From contig CAZJYI010000110.1 of assembly GCA_964550025.1 (NCBI GenBank), positions 1 to 39,939 of the forward strand: 39,939 nt of DNA, in the 5' to 3' direction. Below are positions 30,683 through 39,916 of the stretch, piece by piece. Position numbers and translations under genes: made by a program. The notes beneath the pieces were generated by a model. That model ran no database searches, was not told where the DNA came from, and was given only the letters and a program-made list of their open reading frames with translations. This DNA is from CAZJYI01 sp964550025 (GTDB lineage: Bacteria; Verrucomicrobiota; Kiritimatiellia; UBA8416; CAYOBW01). Numbering within the stretch: the first letter of the stretch is position 1; the number at the start of each line of letters is the position of its first letter.

Positions 30683-30838
30683 GGGAAGCTTCAGGCTCCT
30701 TGGCTACACACCCGGCCCTCCCCTCCCTCCCGGAGCCCGTGCGGCGCGAGGGGGAGAGAGCTTGCGCACACCTCGCTCCGGCCGGGCCCGGGGCTGTGGC
30801 GGAAGCGGGGCGTGTAGCGTACGAGCCTGAAGCTTCCC
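30683..30838. repeat. Long-range inverted repeat, 16 bp perfect arms
   Basis: Arms GGGAAGCTTCAGGCTC (30683-30698) and its exact complement (30823-30838) enclose a 124-base GC-rich interior. The inner flanks (CTACACACCCGG near 30703 and GGGGCGTGTAG near 30807) also pair partly, so the whole looks like a MITE- or REP-type element. The 30425-31043 interval otherwise contains promoter-like sequence near 30540 and no gene. Confidence 0.6.
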
Positions 30839-31043
30839 GCCCGTAAAGGGCGGGGATTCCCAAGACCGGGATCGTGGGCAATGGGCAGGTCCGGGCTGAC
30901 CTCTGACCTCCGACAACTGCACATGACAGATGCCCTGCAGAACTACAATGCGTGCCGTGCGCTCTCTTCATGCTTTTCTTGCGTGCCTTCCGTGCGTTTC
31001 GTAGTACTATTGAGTTTTTCGGTACCTGATGGAGGAGACTGCG

Positions 31044-31559
31044 GTGGACGGAAAGACACGGTTGAAGATAACGTTCGCCTCGGCGTTGGGCCTCGGCCTT
31101 TGCCCGGTGGCGCCCGGAACGGTGGCGGCGCTTCTGGGGGTGGCCATTCACGTCGCCATTGTCATCCTGGCGCCTCCGGCGGCCCATCTCTGGCTCCTCA
31201 TCGTCGCCTTTCTCGCCGTCTGCGTGGGCAACCATGTCCTGACGCCCTGGGCGCAGGCCTATTGGAACGACAAGGATCCCGGCCACTTCGTGTTGGACGA
31301 GGTCGCTGGCTACCTTTTCGTTCCGATCCTCTACCGGGGCAGCGGTGAACTGTGGCAGATCTGTCTATGGGGCTACCTCGGATTCCGCTTCCTGGACATT
31401 GTGAAGATCCCCCCCGCGCGGCAGTTCGACAAACACGGCACGGGCGCCTGGGGCATCCTCCTCGACGACCTGGTCGCCGCCGCCTACGCCGCCGGCTGCC
31501 TCTACCTCGCCCAATGGCTCGGCCCGAAACTCGGCCTCAGCGAGTGGTTGGTGTCGTAG
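31044..31559 (+). CDS. pgpA: Phosphatidylglycerophosphatase A
   Basis: Membrane enzyme of 171 residues that removes phosphate from phosphatidylglycerophosphate, the last step of phosphatidylglycerol synthesis. Family motifs are clear: GLGLCPVAPGTVAAL at the N-terminus, FVLDEVAGYL with the catalytic acidic residues, FRFLDIVKIPPARQFDK and GAWGILLDDLVAA. About four membrane segments. I place the start at the GTG at 31044 because GGAGGAG lies six bases before it; an upstream ATG at 31029 would start before this site. It stands alone on + between the minus-strand island and a minus-strand ABC exporter. Confidence 0.93.
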   Translation: MDGKTRLKITFASALGLGLCPVAPGTVAALLGVAIHVAIVILAPPAAHLWLLIVAFLAVCVGNHVLTPWAQAYWNDKDPGHFVLDEVAGYLFVPILYRGSGELWQICLWGYLGFRFLDIVKIPPARQFDKHGTGAWGILLDDLVAAAYAAGCLYLAQWLGPKLGLSEWLVS

Positions 31560-31617
31560 AAATACAGCACCATTTGCGCCACAGCGTCGCGCCGTTCCGA
31601 CATGTCCGGGGATGTGC

Positions 31618-31838
31618 GGGGACAGACCCTGCACTGCACACAGATTGACGGGGACAGACCCTGCACACTGCACACGCCGAAGGGAAGGGATTGGCGGGGA
31701 CAGACCCTGGACGTTCTCGCTGTACGCGGGGTCGACGATAGCGTGCGACGCGAGCGGTGGACGATGGCCCGGGTGCACGGGGACAGGCCCTGTATGTGTG
31801 AGGGGAGCGTGGGGATAGTGGAAGGGGACAGGCCCGGC
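31618..31838 (+). repeat. Five copies of a GGGGACAGACCC repeat
   Basis: Direct copies at 31618-31634, 31650-31666, 31696-31709, 31779-31794 and 31824-31838 share GGGGACAG[AG]CCC[TG]GCA, with unrelated spacers of 15 to 70 bases. Related copies occur at 36089-36154. A similar but weaker sequence is seen near 31974-32000. The 31560-31919 interval has no gene. Confidence 0.75.
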
Positions 31839-31919
31839 ATGGGGACGAGGCAGCCGGGGAAGTGGGACGATTTGCCCCGACTCGTACACCCGCTCGTACA
31901 CGCCGATCCATCTGTTCTC

Positions 31920-34085
31920 TCAGTCACGCTTCAGGCTTGCCGGATCGGATATCCGGCCCACGGGTGAGCGTGCAGGGACAGAGTGCGGGGGCAGGCCCCG
32001 TGCGCGGCGGGCGAAAACGAGGCCGGCGGCGAAGACCAGCATGGCCGCCGCGGCGAGCGGCCATCCGGATGCGCCTGGTTCCAGTGCGTCGGGGCCCACG
32101 TAGCGGCCGATCAGCAAGGCGATTCCGTTGTTGAGTGCGTGCAGCACGATTCCCGGCCACACGGAACGGGCCTCGAACACAAGCCATGAAAGCAGGATGC
32201 CGAGCACCGCGGTGGGGAGGATACGGTAGATGCTGACATGGAAGACGCCAAAGAGGACAGCGGTGGCGACAATCGTGCTCCATTTGCCGACGCGTCCGCG
32301 GAAGCCGGACATGATGAGCCCCCGGAAGAACAGCTCCTCGCAGATGGCGGGGGAGAGTGCGTAGACGGCGAGCATGGCTCCCGTGGAAAGGCCCGCGTTG
32401 CCCAGCCCGAGCAGCTTTTGCAGCTCGGCCTCGATGGCTTCCGGCATGGGCAGGAAACGGTTCTGCAATGCCGTGACGGGCCAGCCGATGGCGAGGAAGG
32501 CGGTGAGACCGAGCAGGACGCCGGCGACCAGGGCATGCGCATTCGGGCGACGAAGCGCCAACACTTCGCGCCAATTCGGACCAAGACTGCGCGCGATCAC
32601 CAGGGCGGGCAGTCCCAGCAGAGCCCATTGCGTCACGAGCATGCCGCCTACCAGATCGCGGCGTTGGAGGGGCGCACCGACGAATAGTAATACGAGGAAG
32701 CCGACGGCGAAGACGCTCATCGACAGCACCGGGGTGGGCGGGCGGGACACGTCGCGCGAGAACCACTGCCGGGTCGCGCGCCGCCCCGTGCCGTTGCCAA
32801 GCAACACACGTTCATTCTGAAAGACACGCACGGCTACGCCGAGGGCGACGGCCGCGTATGCTGAGTTGGACGCAAGCACGACCAGGATCAGCCCCGCGGC
32901 CGGGGGTTTCACGAGCAGTTCGCGGGTCATCAGCACGAAGTTGAGGATCGGCGCGCATGCCGTGACCGGATCGAGATTGACACTGAGCAACACGGCCATC
33001 GACGTGGGTATCATGACCACGAGGAGGACGGGTGTCAGGTAGTTCTGGGCCTCCTTGAAACTGTGCGCGAACACGGCCACGGCGAGCATCATCGCCGCAA
33101 TGAATATGGCGATAGGAACCAGTTGTACGAGCACGAGCAAGGCCGTTCCGAGGTCCAGCGCGAGTGTGACCTCCTCGTTGTTCGGAACGGAGCGCAGCAG
33201 CCAGGCGATGGCCATGGCCATGCTCAGCAGGTTGGCGGTGGCTGCGATCATGGCGACGGAAAGGACGGCCATGAATTTGCCCAGAATGATTTCGATCGCA
33301 TGGGCCGGCGCCGTCAGCAACGTCTGCATGGTCCCACGTTCCTTCTCGCCCGCGGTCAAGTCCACGGCGGGGTGGAATGCTCCAAGCAGCATCATCAGGA
33401 CCAGCACCATCGGGATGATCTTCCCGGCGATGAAGCCACCGCGCTTCTCGGAGTCAGCCGTTCGCTCTTCCTGGACGACGACAGGATAGAAGAAGCCTTC
33501 GGGCAGTTCCTCCCGGCCGCGATAACGCTCGTCGCGCAAGCGGTGGCGCCAGCGGACGATTTGCTTGTAGAAACGGTCTTTGACGATCCGCGAGACCTCC
33601 ACGGTCTCATCATAGAGGAGCGCTACAGGCGCCGTATGTCCGTTGGTCAGCAGGGCAGGTAGATTGGTCGGCACGGCCACTATCAGTTCGGCGCGGCGAC
33701 TGGACAGTTGCCGACTCGCCCACTCGGTCAGCGGCTCGGGCACGTCCACGTCAAAACGCATCCAGGGGTTCTCTTCATCGTCTTCGCGAGGGGGTGTGAT
33801 GGCCAGCGAGCCCGGTGCTTCAGGCGTTTCACCGAACGCCACGCAGACCATGTTGTTGGACTCCGCCAGGGCGCGCAGGACGGGCGGCAACTTGCCGATC
33901 ACGGCCACGCGGCCTCGATGCCCCTGCAGCCGGGCGACTTCGCGGGTCATGACCTGCGAGGAGATGATGATCAGTGATGGATACAGAACGAGCGGCAACA
34001 GAACCATCGTGGCCATAGTGCGGCGGTCACGCAGCGTTTCCAGCAGCTCTTTGGCGAAGATTGTCAGGGCAATCCGCGTACGCAT
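31920..34085 (-). CDS. ABC-2 permease (NatB-like) fused to a CPBP intramembrane protease
   Basis: Protein of 721 residues. Residues 1-410 are an ABC-2 type exporter permease: an N-terminal membrane segment, a large extracytoplasmic domain (about 60-230) and a membrane bundle with TAGEKERGTMQTLLTAP, the usual motif of NatB-type permeases. Residues about 470-690 are a CPBP (CAAX-protease and bacteriocin-processing) domain with EELFFRG, FGVFHVS and HALNNG carrying the metal-binding Glu and His residues. Such fusions are frequent in Planctomycetes and relatives. The ATG overlaps the TAA of the ATPase gene by one base (TAATG), so the two subunits are made together. The substrate is unknown; exporters of this type are linked to sodium, peptide or lipid-related stress. 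Confidence 0.92.
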   Translation of the reverse strand: MRTRIALTIFAKELLETLRDRRTMATMVLLPLVLYPSLIIISSQVMTREVARLQGHRGRVAVIGKLPPVLRALAESNNMVCVAFGETPEAPGSLAITPPREDDEENPWMRFDVDVPEPLTEWASRQLSSRRAELIVAVPTNLPALLTNGHTAPVALLYDETVEVSRIVKDRFYKQIVRWRHRLRDERYRGREELPEGFFYPVVVQEERTADSEKRGGFIAGKIIPMVLVLMMLLGAFHPAVDLTAGEKERGTMQTLLTAPAHAIEIILGKFMAVLSVAMIAATANLLSMAMAIAWLLRSVPNNEEVTLALDLGTALLVLVQLVPIAIFIAAMMLAVAVFAHSFKEAQNYLTPVLLVVMIPTSMAVLLSVNLDPVTACAPILNFVLMTRELLVKPPAAGLILVVLASNSAYAAVALGVAVRVFQNERVLLGNGTGRRATRQWFSRDVSRPPTPVLSMSVFAVGFLVLLFVGAPLQRRDLVGGMLVTQWALLGLPALVIARSLGPNWREVLALRRPNAHALVAGVLLGLTAFLAIGWPVTALQNRFLPMPEAIEAELQKLLGLGNAGLSTGAMLAVYALSPAICEELFFRGLIMSGFRGRVGKWSTIVATAVLFGVFHVSIYRILPTAVLGILLSWLVFEARSVWPGIVLHALNNGIALLIGRYVGPDALEPGASGWPLAAAAMLVFAAGLVFARRARGLPPHSVPARSPVGRISDPASLKRD

Positions 34086-34837
34086 TACTCGTGCTCCCCG
34101 ATGATGCCCAGGAAGATGTCGGTCAGACTGTGCCGTTCATGCATTGCGCGCAGTTGCTCGAGCGTCCCTTCCGCCTGCACCTTACCCGCGTGAATCAGCA
34201 TGATTCGGTCGCACAGATACTCTGCCTCTCCCATGATGTGCGTCGAGAACAGCACGGCCTTGCCCGCCGCGCGCGCCTCCTGGATCGCGGAGAGGATGAA
34301 GCGCCCCGTCACGATATCCAGCGAGGCGGTGGGTTCGTCCAGAATCAGCACGGGTGGATCGTGCAGGATCGTACGCGCGATGTTCGCCTTCTGCTGCTGC
34401 CCGCTCGACAGCGTCCCGCAGGGGCGGTCCGCAAAGTCGGTCATGCGCAGCAGGCCGATGATTTCCTGGGTGCGCTCGGCGATGCGTGCTTCCGGCAGTT
34501 CGTGCAACCGCCCGAAAAACGTGAGGATTTCGCGGGGCGTCAACCGCTGGTAGAGTGCCGTGTCGCCCGACAGAAAGCCGAGTTTGCGCTTGGCGGCCAA
34601 CGCTTCGTGCACGGTATCGTGACCGCAGACGCTGGCCCGTCCGGACGTCGGCGTCAAGATCCCCGCCAGCATCCGCAACGTGGTGGTCTTGCCTGCCCCA
34701 TTGGGTCCCAGCAGACCGACCACTTCACCCGGATGCACGTGCAGGCTCAGCGCGTGCACAGCTCGAACGTCCCCAAACGTTCGCGTCAGTGCCTCCGCCC
34801 GCAACAGCGGATCGCCGTCTGCACCCTCTACAGCCAT
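34085..34837 (-). CDS. ABC transporter ATP-binding subunit (NatA-like)
   Basis: ATPase of 250 residues partnering the permease-CPBP fusion. Walker A GPNGAGKTT, signature LSSGQQQKANIAR (the usual LSGGQ with Ser for Gly), Walker B VLILDEPTASLD and the H-loop at LFSTHIMGEAE are all present. I choose the ATG at 34837 because GGGAG lies 8 bases upstream; a longer frame to 34864 adds residues outside the family. The enzyme drives export by the ABC-2 permease at the cytoplasmic membrane face. First gene of a two-gene operon. Confidence 0.95.
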   Translation of the reverse strand: MAVEGADGDPLLRAEALTRTFGDVRAVHALSLHVHPGEVVGLLGPNGAGKTTTLRMLAGILTPTSGRASVCGHDTVHEALAAKRKLGFLSGDTALYQRLTPREILTFFGRLHELPEARIAERTQEIIGLLRMTDFADRPCGTLSSGQQQKANIARTILHDPPVLILDEPTASLDIVTGRFILSAIQEARAAGKAVLFSTHIMGEAEYLCDRIMLIHAGKVQAEGTLEQLRAMHERHSLTDIFLGIIGEHE

Positions 34838-34960
34838 ACCCGCATCTCCCATGCACACGCACACTCGTTGTCAACCGGTGACGCCCAGTAATAATATATC
34901 CCGCGCCGAAGATCAACGCGGGAGGGGCTTCATGAGAATGCGGATCGAGGAGTTCCTTCA

Positions 34961-35986
34961 TCAACGGCACCTGCGCGCCTCGTCATAGAGTGCGATCAGG
35001 TTTTCCGCCGGCATGTTCTTCTGGATGCTGTGATCGGGGCCGCAGATGTACCCGCCACCTCTTCCCAGCACCCTGACGCGCTCGCGCACTTCACTGCGGA
35101 CATCTTCGGGAGTTCCGAAAGGCAGGGTGCGCTGGCAGTTAATGGCGCCGAAAAACGTGATGTGTTTTCCGAACTCCGTCTTCAGCTCATGGGGATCGTT
35201 GCCTTCCAGGTGAACCTGGACCGTCTCCCAGACATCCATTCCCGAATCGACAAGCTCAGCCAGAACCGGCCTGAATGTCCCGCAACTATGGAACCACACG
35301 CCCACTCCGAAGGACTTGATGAGGGCGAACACCTCGCGATAGACGGGTCCCAGGAACCTGCGCCACAGTTCGGGCGACAGCATCATGCCGCGCTGTGTCG
35401 AGAAATCGTCCCCGTACCAGAAGAAGTCCACACTCTCCGCGCAGCGCTCCATCGCACACCGGATTTCCGACATCAGGAAGTCCTCGATCCTTGCGACGGC
35501 CGCCTCGATCATTGAGGGCCTTTCGTACATCAGAATCATCGCCCGTTCCATGCCGAACAGGTCACACAATGTGCAGAAGACCGGTTGAAAGCCCAGCGAC
35601 AGGATTCGCGTGTAGCCGGGATCCATGCGGTCGACGCGCGCGCGCAATTCCTCGTAATCGACGGCCTCCGCTCCCGGCCACTTGTGCCCCTCAATGTCCG
35701 CGACCGAACGGGCCTCCGCCAGCGGGAAGCCGCCCCGCTGCGTGCTGTACCCCGCATCCCAGAGGTCCTTCGTTCCCCATATGGTTTTCCCTTCCTCAAC
35801 GTCGAAGAGTCCGTTGTATTTCACCTTCCTGAGGTCGAGGCCGAGCATTGTCCGCATCGCCTCCTCGTCTTCGACACCGTAGCTCTCCAGCCAGTAGTCC
35901 AGATCATCGATCCGGGCCAGGAATGCCGGACAGCGGTCAGGCTGCTCATGCGACAGAGCCGTCGCGACTCTCTCTCTGTTCTGCAT
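34961..35986 (-). CDS. Uroporphyrinogen decarboxylase (URO-D) domain protein
   Basis: Protein of 341 residues with the URO-D barrel fold. RERVATALSHEQPDRCPAF at the start, FWYGDDFSTQRG in the middle, WFHSCGTF and ICGPDHSIQKNMPAENL near the end are typical of the URO-D-like methyltransferase branch rather than true HemE; in that branch the Cys/His residues of the HSCG motif bind zinc and methyl groups pass to or from a corrinoid. The DDF and HSCG residues are intact. Such genes are strongly expanded in anaerobic PVC-group bacteria. ATG at 35986 with GGGAG upstream. Single gene; no obvious corrinoid protein next to it. Confidence 0.87.
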   Translation of the reverse strand: MQNRERVATALSHEQPDRCPAFLARIDDLDYWLESYGVEDEEAMRTMLGLDLRKVKYNGLFDVEEGKTIWGTKDLWDAGYSTQRGGFPLAEARSVADIEGHKWPGAEAVDYEELRARVDRMDPGYTRILSLGFQPVFCTLCDLFGMERAMILMYERPSMIEAAVARIEDFLMSEIRCAMERCAESVDFFWYGDDFSTQRGMMLSPELWRRFLGPVYREVFALIKSFGVGVWFHSCGTFRPVLAELVDSGMDVWETVQVHLEGNDPHELKTEFGKHITFFGAINCQRTLPFGTPEDVRSEVRERVRVLGRGGGYICGPDHSIQKNMPAENLIALYDEARRCR

Positions 35987-36088
35987 CTCTCACTCCCTTG
36001 CTGTTCGAAGAACTCAGCTACAGTGATGTTACCGGGTCTGCGGCACACGGCAAGCACTCTCGTGCCGCGTTTGCCTCAAGAAGCGGAT

Positions 36089-36154
36089 GGGGACAGACCC
36101 TGCACAAACAGGCGGGGACAGACCCTGCACAAACAGGCGGGGACAGACCCTGCA
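36089..36154 (+). repeat. Three tandem 25 bp units of the GGGGACAGACCC repeat
   Basis: Copies start at 36089, 36114 and 36139, so the period is exactly 25 bases and the units GGGGACAGACCCTGCAC plus AAACAGGC are nearly identical. This differs from CRISPR: spacers are the same and too short. The 35987-36373 interval also has a partial inverted repeat of CTTCGTCTTTG at 36218-36291 and no gene. Confidence 0.75.
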
Positions 36155-36341
36155 TACTCACAAGTCGACAGGGTGAGAGATTGCGGCAGCGATGAGACCG
36201 CTGTGCATTCTCGCCCTTCGTCTTTGCCGTAGTCTTTGCCCTGATCTGCGCAGGGGAAGATGAGGGTAGAGACGAAGGTAAAGACAAAGAGGGTCGATCT
36301 TTGCAGTTCATGCCTACTTGTGGGTAACAGAAAGCAGGCCT

Positions 36342-36360
36342 GTGGGGACACAGACCCCAC
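36342..36360 (-). terminator. Small stem-loop after the 1,180-residue protein gene
   Basis: GTGGGG (36342-36347) and CCCCAC (36355-36360) form a 6-base stem with a 7-base loop, 14 bases after the stop of the minus-strand gene. The following TTT run is short, so terminator activity is only possible. The loop carries a variant of the GGGGACAGACCC repeat. Confidence 0.3.
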
Positions 36361-36373
36361 ACGCGGTCAGCGC

Positions 36374-39300
36374 CTACCGCCGTTTCAGCCGGTAGCATCG
36401 TTGCGGGGGGGTGGGGGTGGTGGGGTCCGACCAGCGGTGTGTGGCACCCGTGGGGGAGAAGGTGTGGATCACCTGCCAGTCAGGCCCCAGGAGATTGCTC
36501 GAGGCCTGCACGTCGTAGGTTGCATTCGTGTTGAGTCCGTGCAGGGAGAGGCCGGCGCCGGCGCCGGCGGAGAACGATCCCAGGCGGAGCGAAAGGCGTT
36601 CCCGCAGATGCCAGACGTGCGCGATGGGCTGATCGCCGTCGGCAAAGCGTTCGAGGACATAGAAGAAGCCGCGCTCGCGGTCGAATGCGCACGCGGTGAT
36701 GCGCGTGCGGTCGTTGACGAGGCGCGCCTTATACAGAACGTCGTCAATGTCCAGTACGGCATATGGTTGCGGTGACCAGGCCGGGCTTGTGCCGGCGGCT
36801 ACGTCTGCAAGCTCGTCCGGATCGTAGAACAGGAAGACGGCCCGCGCCTCCGTGGACCAGAATCCGCGGCTGCTGCTGCCGGGATCGCCCCGCACCTGGT
36901 AGCCGTACCAGCACTCCCCGATGGCCTTGATGCCGACCAGTACCACCGCCGACTTGCCGCCGGACCCGGTAAGCCACGACACGCCCACCCATTCGTCCGC
37001 GTGCAGGTAGTTGGTGATCGTGTGGCTGCCGCTGACATCGTCATATTGCAGCAGACGCACGTAGCCGATCTCCGCGTTCGCGGCCGGCGGGTTGCCGTGC
37101 TGCCACGGTCCATACGCAAAGAAGCAGGGTCCCTGACTGCGCTGCCCGCCCTCCCGGAAACGGCCCACGAGCAGCCGTCTTCCCGGAGTATGGGCCGCTG
37201 CCCACGCCTCCGGGATGGCGCACATGTACCGCCCGGATGCCTCGGCATGGGGGGCGCCGTCGCTGGTCCCCAGGTACCATCCGCCCTGTGCGCCCGTCAG
37301 GTCCATCTCGCACCAGCCGAGCTGCACGGGCTTGGCTTCGTCCTGCTGGTGCCGTACCCAGCACTGGTGGAGCTTGGGTGTCGTCTGCCCGGTCTGCGGC
37401 GGGAGCCAGGCCAGGTCGCAATAGAGCCATTCGCCTGCCCCCGCCGGATTGAAGGCCCGTGCCAGCGTCCACGTCTGCAGCGTTCCGGCGGTGTTCAAGT
37501 CGGCCACGTTCTTCGTGGGCGAATCCACCGGTGCCGGGATGCTGACTTCGCAGATCAGCCCCGTGGTGTCCAGGCCCGTTCCGTAGAGCGACCCGGGGTA
37601 GCCGTCGCCGTCGCCGCCCGCGTCCCCGTCGGGGTAGTACGCGAGTGCCCGTCCCCCCCATTCCCAGGAGGACGCGCCGGTCGGCCCCGGCAGACGAAAG
37701 GCCCCCAGGTAGACCAGGTCCGTTGCCGGGTTGACGCGTCCGCTCGGCACGCCGGGTCCCGGTCCGCCGCCGATCTGCGCCAAATGCCTGGCGTCTGCAC
37801 CGGCCGACGCAAAGTTGTTGCTCGCGTCGAATGCGAACGCGGCATAGTAGTAGGTCGTTCCCGACACGACCGCGTTGTCAACGGCCTGTGTTCCCGTGCC
37901 TTCGTAGACCTGCGTGCCGTCGGTGTGCGTTGCCGGATAGGCATCCGACCGCCGCATGACGCGGGTTCCGGCGAAATCCGCGTCGGTCGGGTTGGTCCAG
38001 GCCAGCGAGATGTTCGACGCCCCTGCCGTGGCCGCGAAGCCGGTGACTTCGCCGGGCGGCGTCATGTCGTTTGTCGTGCTGCCGCCGCCGCCATAGGTCA
38101 CGGTCATTCGCGGGCGGGTCGCGGCTGTCGCGTCGTCCGCGGAGTAGAAATAGTGCTCGCTGTACTGGCCGTCCGTCGAAATGAGAATCAAGCCGTGGTT
38201 GGCATGGGTCCCATCGACCCAGCCGTCGACGACGCGGGTGACATCCCAGGACTCCCAGCTATTGGACGCCGTGGTCAGGTCGGTTCTGGCCACGGTCCCG
38301 TTCGCGCCGTGCCCGAAGTCTGTTGTCGAATCGTAATCACCGCCCGGCGTAGCCCACGACGTGCCGGCGGCGGCTTCTTCCCACGATGCCCCGAGGCGGT
38401 TGGACTCGCCTTGCGTCGTGCCGGTGCCTTCCACCCAGCTCCGCGTCATGCGGTAGGCGTCCACGGTGTGGCCCGGCGGGTCGCCGCCGAAGCGCTCCTG
38501 GTGCAGCTCCAGCGTGGCGGCGGTCACCTCGGCTCCGTCGGGGATATCCGAAAGGTCGAAGCGAATCAGAATGCGGTATTGCTGGCTGTCGCCGTCCCCG
38601 CGGAACAGGCGGACCTGGTGCGAGGCGCCCATGTTCTGGTACGGCGACTGGAAGTTGGCGATGAAGGTATCTTCGCACCCGGCGTAGGAGGGATCGCTGC
38701 CGGCGCCGTCCTGGAACACGACGGTGACTTCGCCGGTGACGGGGCCGGAGGGGACGGTGGCGTTATCGCGTGCCGACTCGGCCGCGGCGGACCAGTTCGT
38801 GTGCGTCGCGTCGTCGTAGGCGAAAGCGGCGTAGTAGTAGGTCATTCCCGCCATGACGGTGAGGTCGGTGTGCGAGTTTCCGGTCCCGTGGTAGACGCGC
38901 GTGCCCTCGCCGTGCGATGCCGGGTAGCCGGTTGTCTGGCGCTGGACGACGGTGGCCTGCCAGTCGTCGTTCGTCGGGTTGGACCACGTGAGGTGCACCT
39001 GCCCCGTGGACGCGGTGGCCGTCATATTCGTGACCGGACCGGGCGGGGTGAAGTCCGCCGAGCCGCCGCTGAACGCGGCCCATGCCGCGTCGATGAAGTT
39101 GGCCGGATCTGTGGCAAACAGCGGGGTCGAGGCCGCGTGGGCCGTATCGTTGGGATGGCCGTCGCCCGAGCCCCCGTAGTCCTCCCTGAGCAGATTGGCG
39201 TGGGTGGCGTGGGACGCCGGATTAGCCAGGACGTCAAACCAGTCGAACACGGCCACGTTGTTGAGTCCGGGATGCCGCGTGTTGTAGGCGGTCAGCCAGT

Positions 39301-39916
39301 CATTGGTCAGCCAGGTGTTGAACGTGCGGGCCCGAGCGGCGTTGGCGACGGTGCCGGCCAGCGCCATGGGCGGTGCGGTGACGGGAATGAACAGCGTATC
39401 GGGGTTGCCGGCGAACACCGACTCGAGCGGCGCATAGACCGTATCGTCCCAATTAGTGTAGAGCCCTCCGGGGCCGGAGGGGTGGCGGTAGACGGCGCGG
39501 TAGTTGGCCAGCGTTCGCGTATCCGAGAACGGGTTTCCCGGTTCCGTGCCGTCCGCGCCGATGTCGCTGTTGGGGTAGCAGCTCTTGAAGATCACGATGC
39601 GGTTGATGCCGTCCGCGCAACCGAGCGCCTTGACCCCGTTCAGGTAGTCGTTGAACCAGAAGATCCAATTGTGCGGGTCGGTCGCGTCCCCCGGTGTTCC
39701 CAGGCTGTCCGGGCGGCCGGCGTCGTTGGGGACGTCGGTTCCGTAGTCGCTGTCGTTGCGCTCGTCCACGTACGACTTGGCCTGCAGCGCACTGTCCAGG
39801 CTGTGGTCCAGCCAGTGCATGCCGCAGGAATGGTGGATAAACAACAGGTCGTCTGTCTGGGCGAACAGCGGCGACACCATCAGCAGTATTGGCCAAGCCC
39901 AAATTCGCGTCTTCAT
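36374..39916 (-). CDS. Large secreted multidomain protein (SGNH-like, FN3, DNRLRE-like)
   Basis: Protein of 1,180 residues with a signal peptide (MKTRIWAWPILLMVSPLFAQ). Residues about 22-275 look like an SGNH/GDSL-type hydrolase-like domain (LFIHHSCG at the start and DGHPND near its end, where Asp and His are in place; the usual Ser nucleophile motif is less clear). Then come a fibronectin III domain, a DNRLRE-like domain (DTFIANFQSPYQNMG, RILIRFDLSDIP, WDVTRVVDGWV), a second fibronectin III domain, and a long C-terminal region of unknown fold (GRVNPATDLVYLGAFRLPG onward). The last 70 residues have the SSNLLGPDWQVI and CYRLKRR pattern of a sorting or attachment tail seen in Verrucomicrobiota-type secreted proteins. 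ATG at 39916 with GGAGGGAGG. Probably cell surface or extracellular, for polysaccharide handling; that function is inference. Confidence 0.8.
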   Translation of the reverse strand: MKTRIWAWPILLMVSPLFAQTDDLLFIHHSCGMHWLDHSLDSALQAKSYVDERNDSDYGTDVPNDAGRPDSLGTPGDATDPHNWIFWFNDYLNGVKALGCADGINRIVIFKSCYPNSDIGADGTEPGNPFSDTRTLANYRAVYRHPSGPGGLYTNWDDTVYAPLESVFAGNPDTLFIPVTAPPMALAGTVANAARARTFNTWLTNDWLTAYNTRHPGLNNVAVFDWFDVLANPASHATHANLLREDYGGSGDGHPNDTAHAASTPLFATDPANFIDAAWAAFSGGSADFTPPGPVTNMTATASTGQVHLTWSNPTNDDWQATVVQRQTTGYPASHGEGTRVYHGTGNSHTDLTVMAGMTYYYAAFAYDDATHTNWSAAAESARDNATVPSGPVTGEVTVVFQDGAGSDPSYAGCEDTFIANFQSPYQNMGASHQVRLFRGDGDSQQYRILIRFDLSDIPDGAEVTAATLELHQERFGGDPPGHTVDAYRMTRSWVEGTGTTQGESNRLGASWEEAAAGTSWATPGGDYDSTTDFGHGANGTVARTDLTTASNSWESWDVTRVVDGWVDGTHANHGLILISTDGQYSEHYFYSADDATAATRPRMTVTYGGGGSTTNDMTPPGEVTGFAATAGASNISLAWTNPTDADFAGTRVMRRSDAYPATHTDGTQVYEGTGTQAVDNAVVSGTTYYYAAFAFDASNNFASAGADARHLAQIGGGPGPGVPSGRVNPATDLVYLGAFRLPGPTGASSWEWGGRALAYYPDGDAGGDGDGYPGSLYGTGLDTTGLICEVSIPAPVDSPTKNVADLNTAGTLQTWTLARAFNPAGAGEWLYCDLAWLPPQTGQTTPKLHQCWVRHQQDEAKPVQLGWCEMDLTGAQGGWYLGTSDGAPHAEASGRYMCAIPEAWAAAHTPGRRLLVGRFREGGQRSQGPCFFAYGPWQHGNPPAANAEIGYVRLLQYDDVSGSHTITNYLHADEWVGVSWLTGSGGKSAVVLVGIKAIGECWYGYQVRGDPGSSSRGFWSTEARAVFLFYDPDELADVAAGTSPAWSPQPYAVLDIDDVLYKARLVNDRTRITACAFDRERGFFYVLERFADGDQPIAHVWHLRERLSLRLGSFSAGAGAGLSLHGLNTNATYDVQASSNLLGPDWQVIHTFSPTGATHRWSDPTTPTPPQRCYRLKRR

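Noticed and set aside
36089..36154. Possible CRISPR array
   Set aside because: The period is only 25 bases, the spacers are identical and no cas genes are near.
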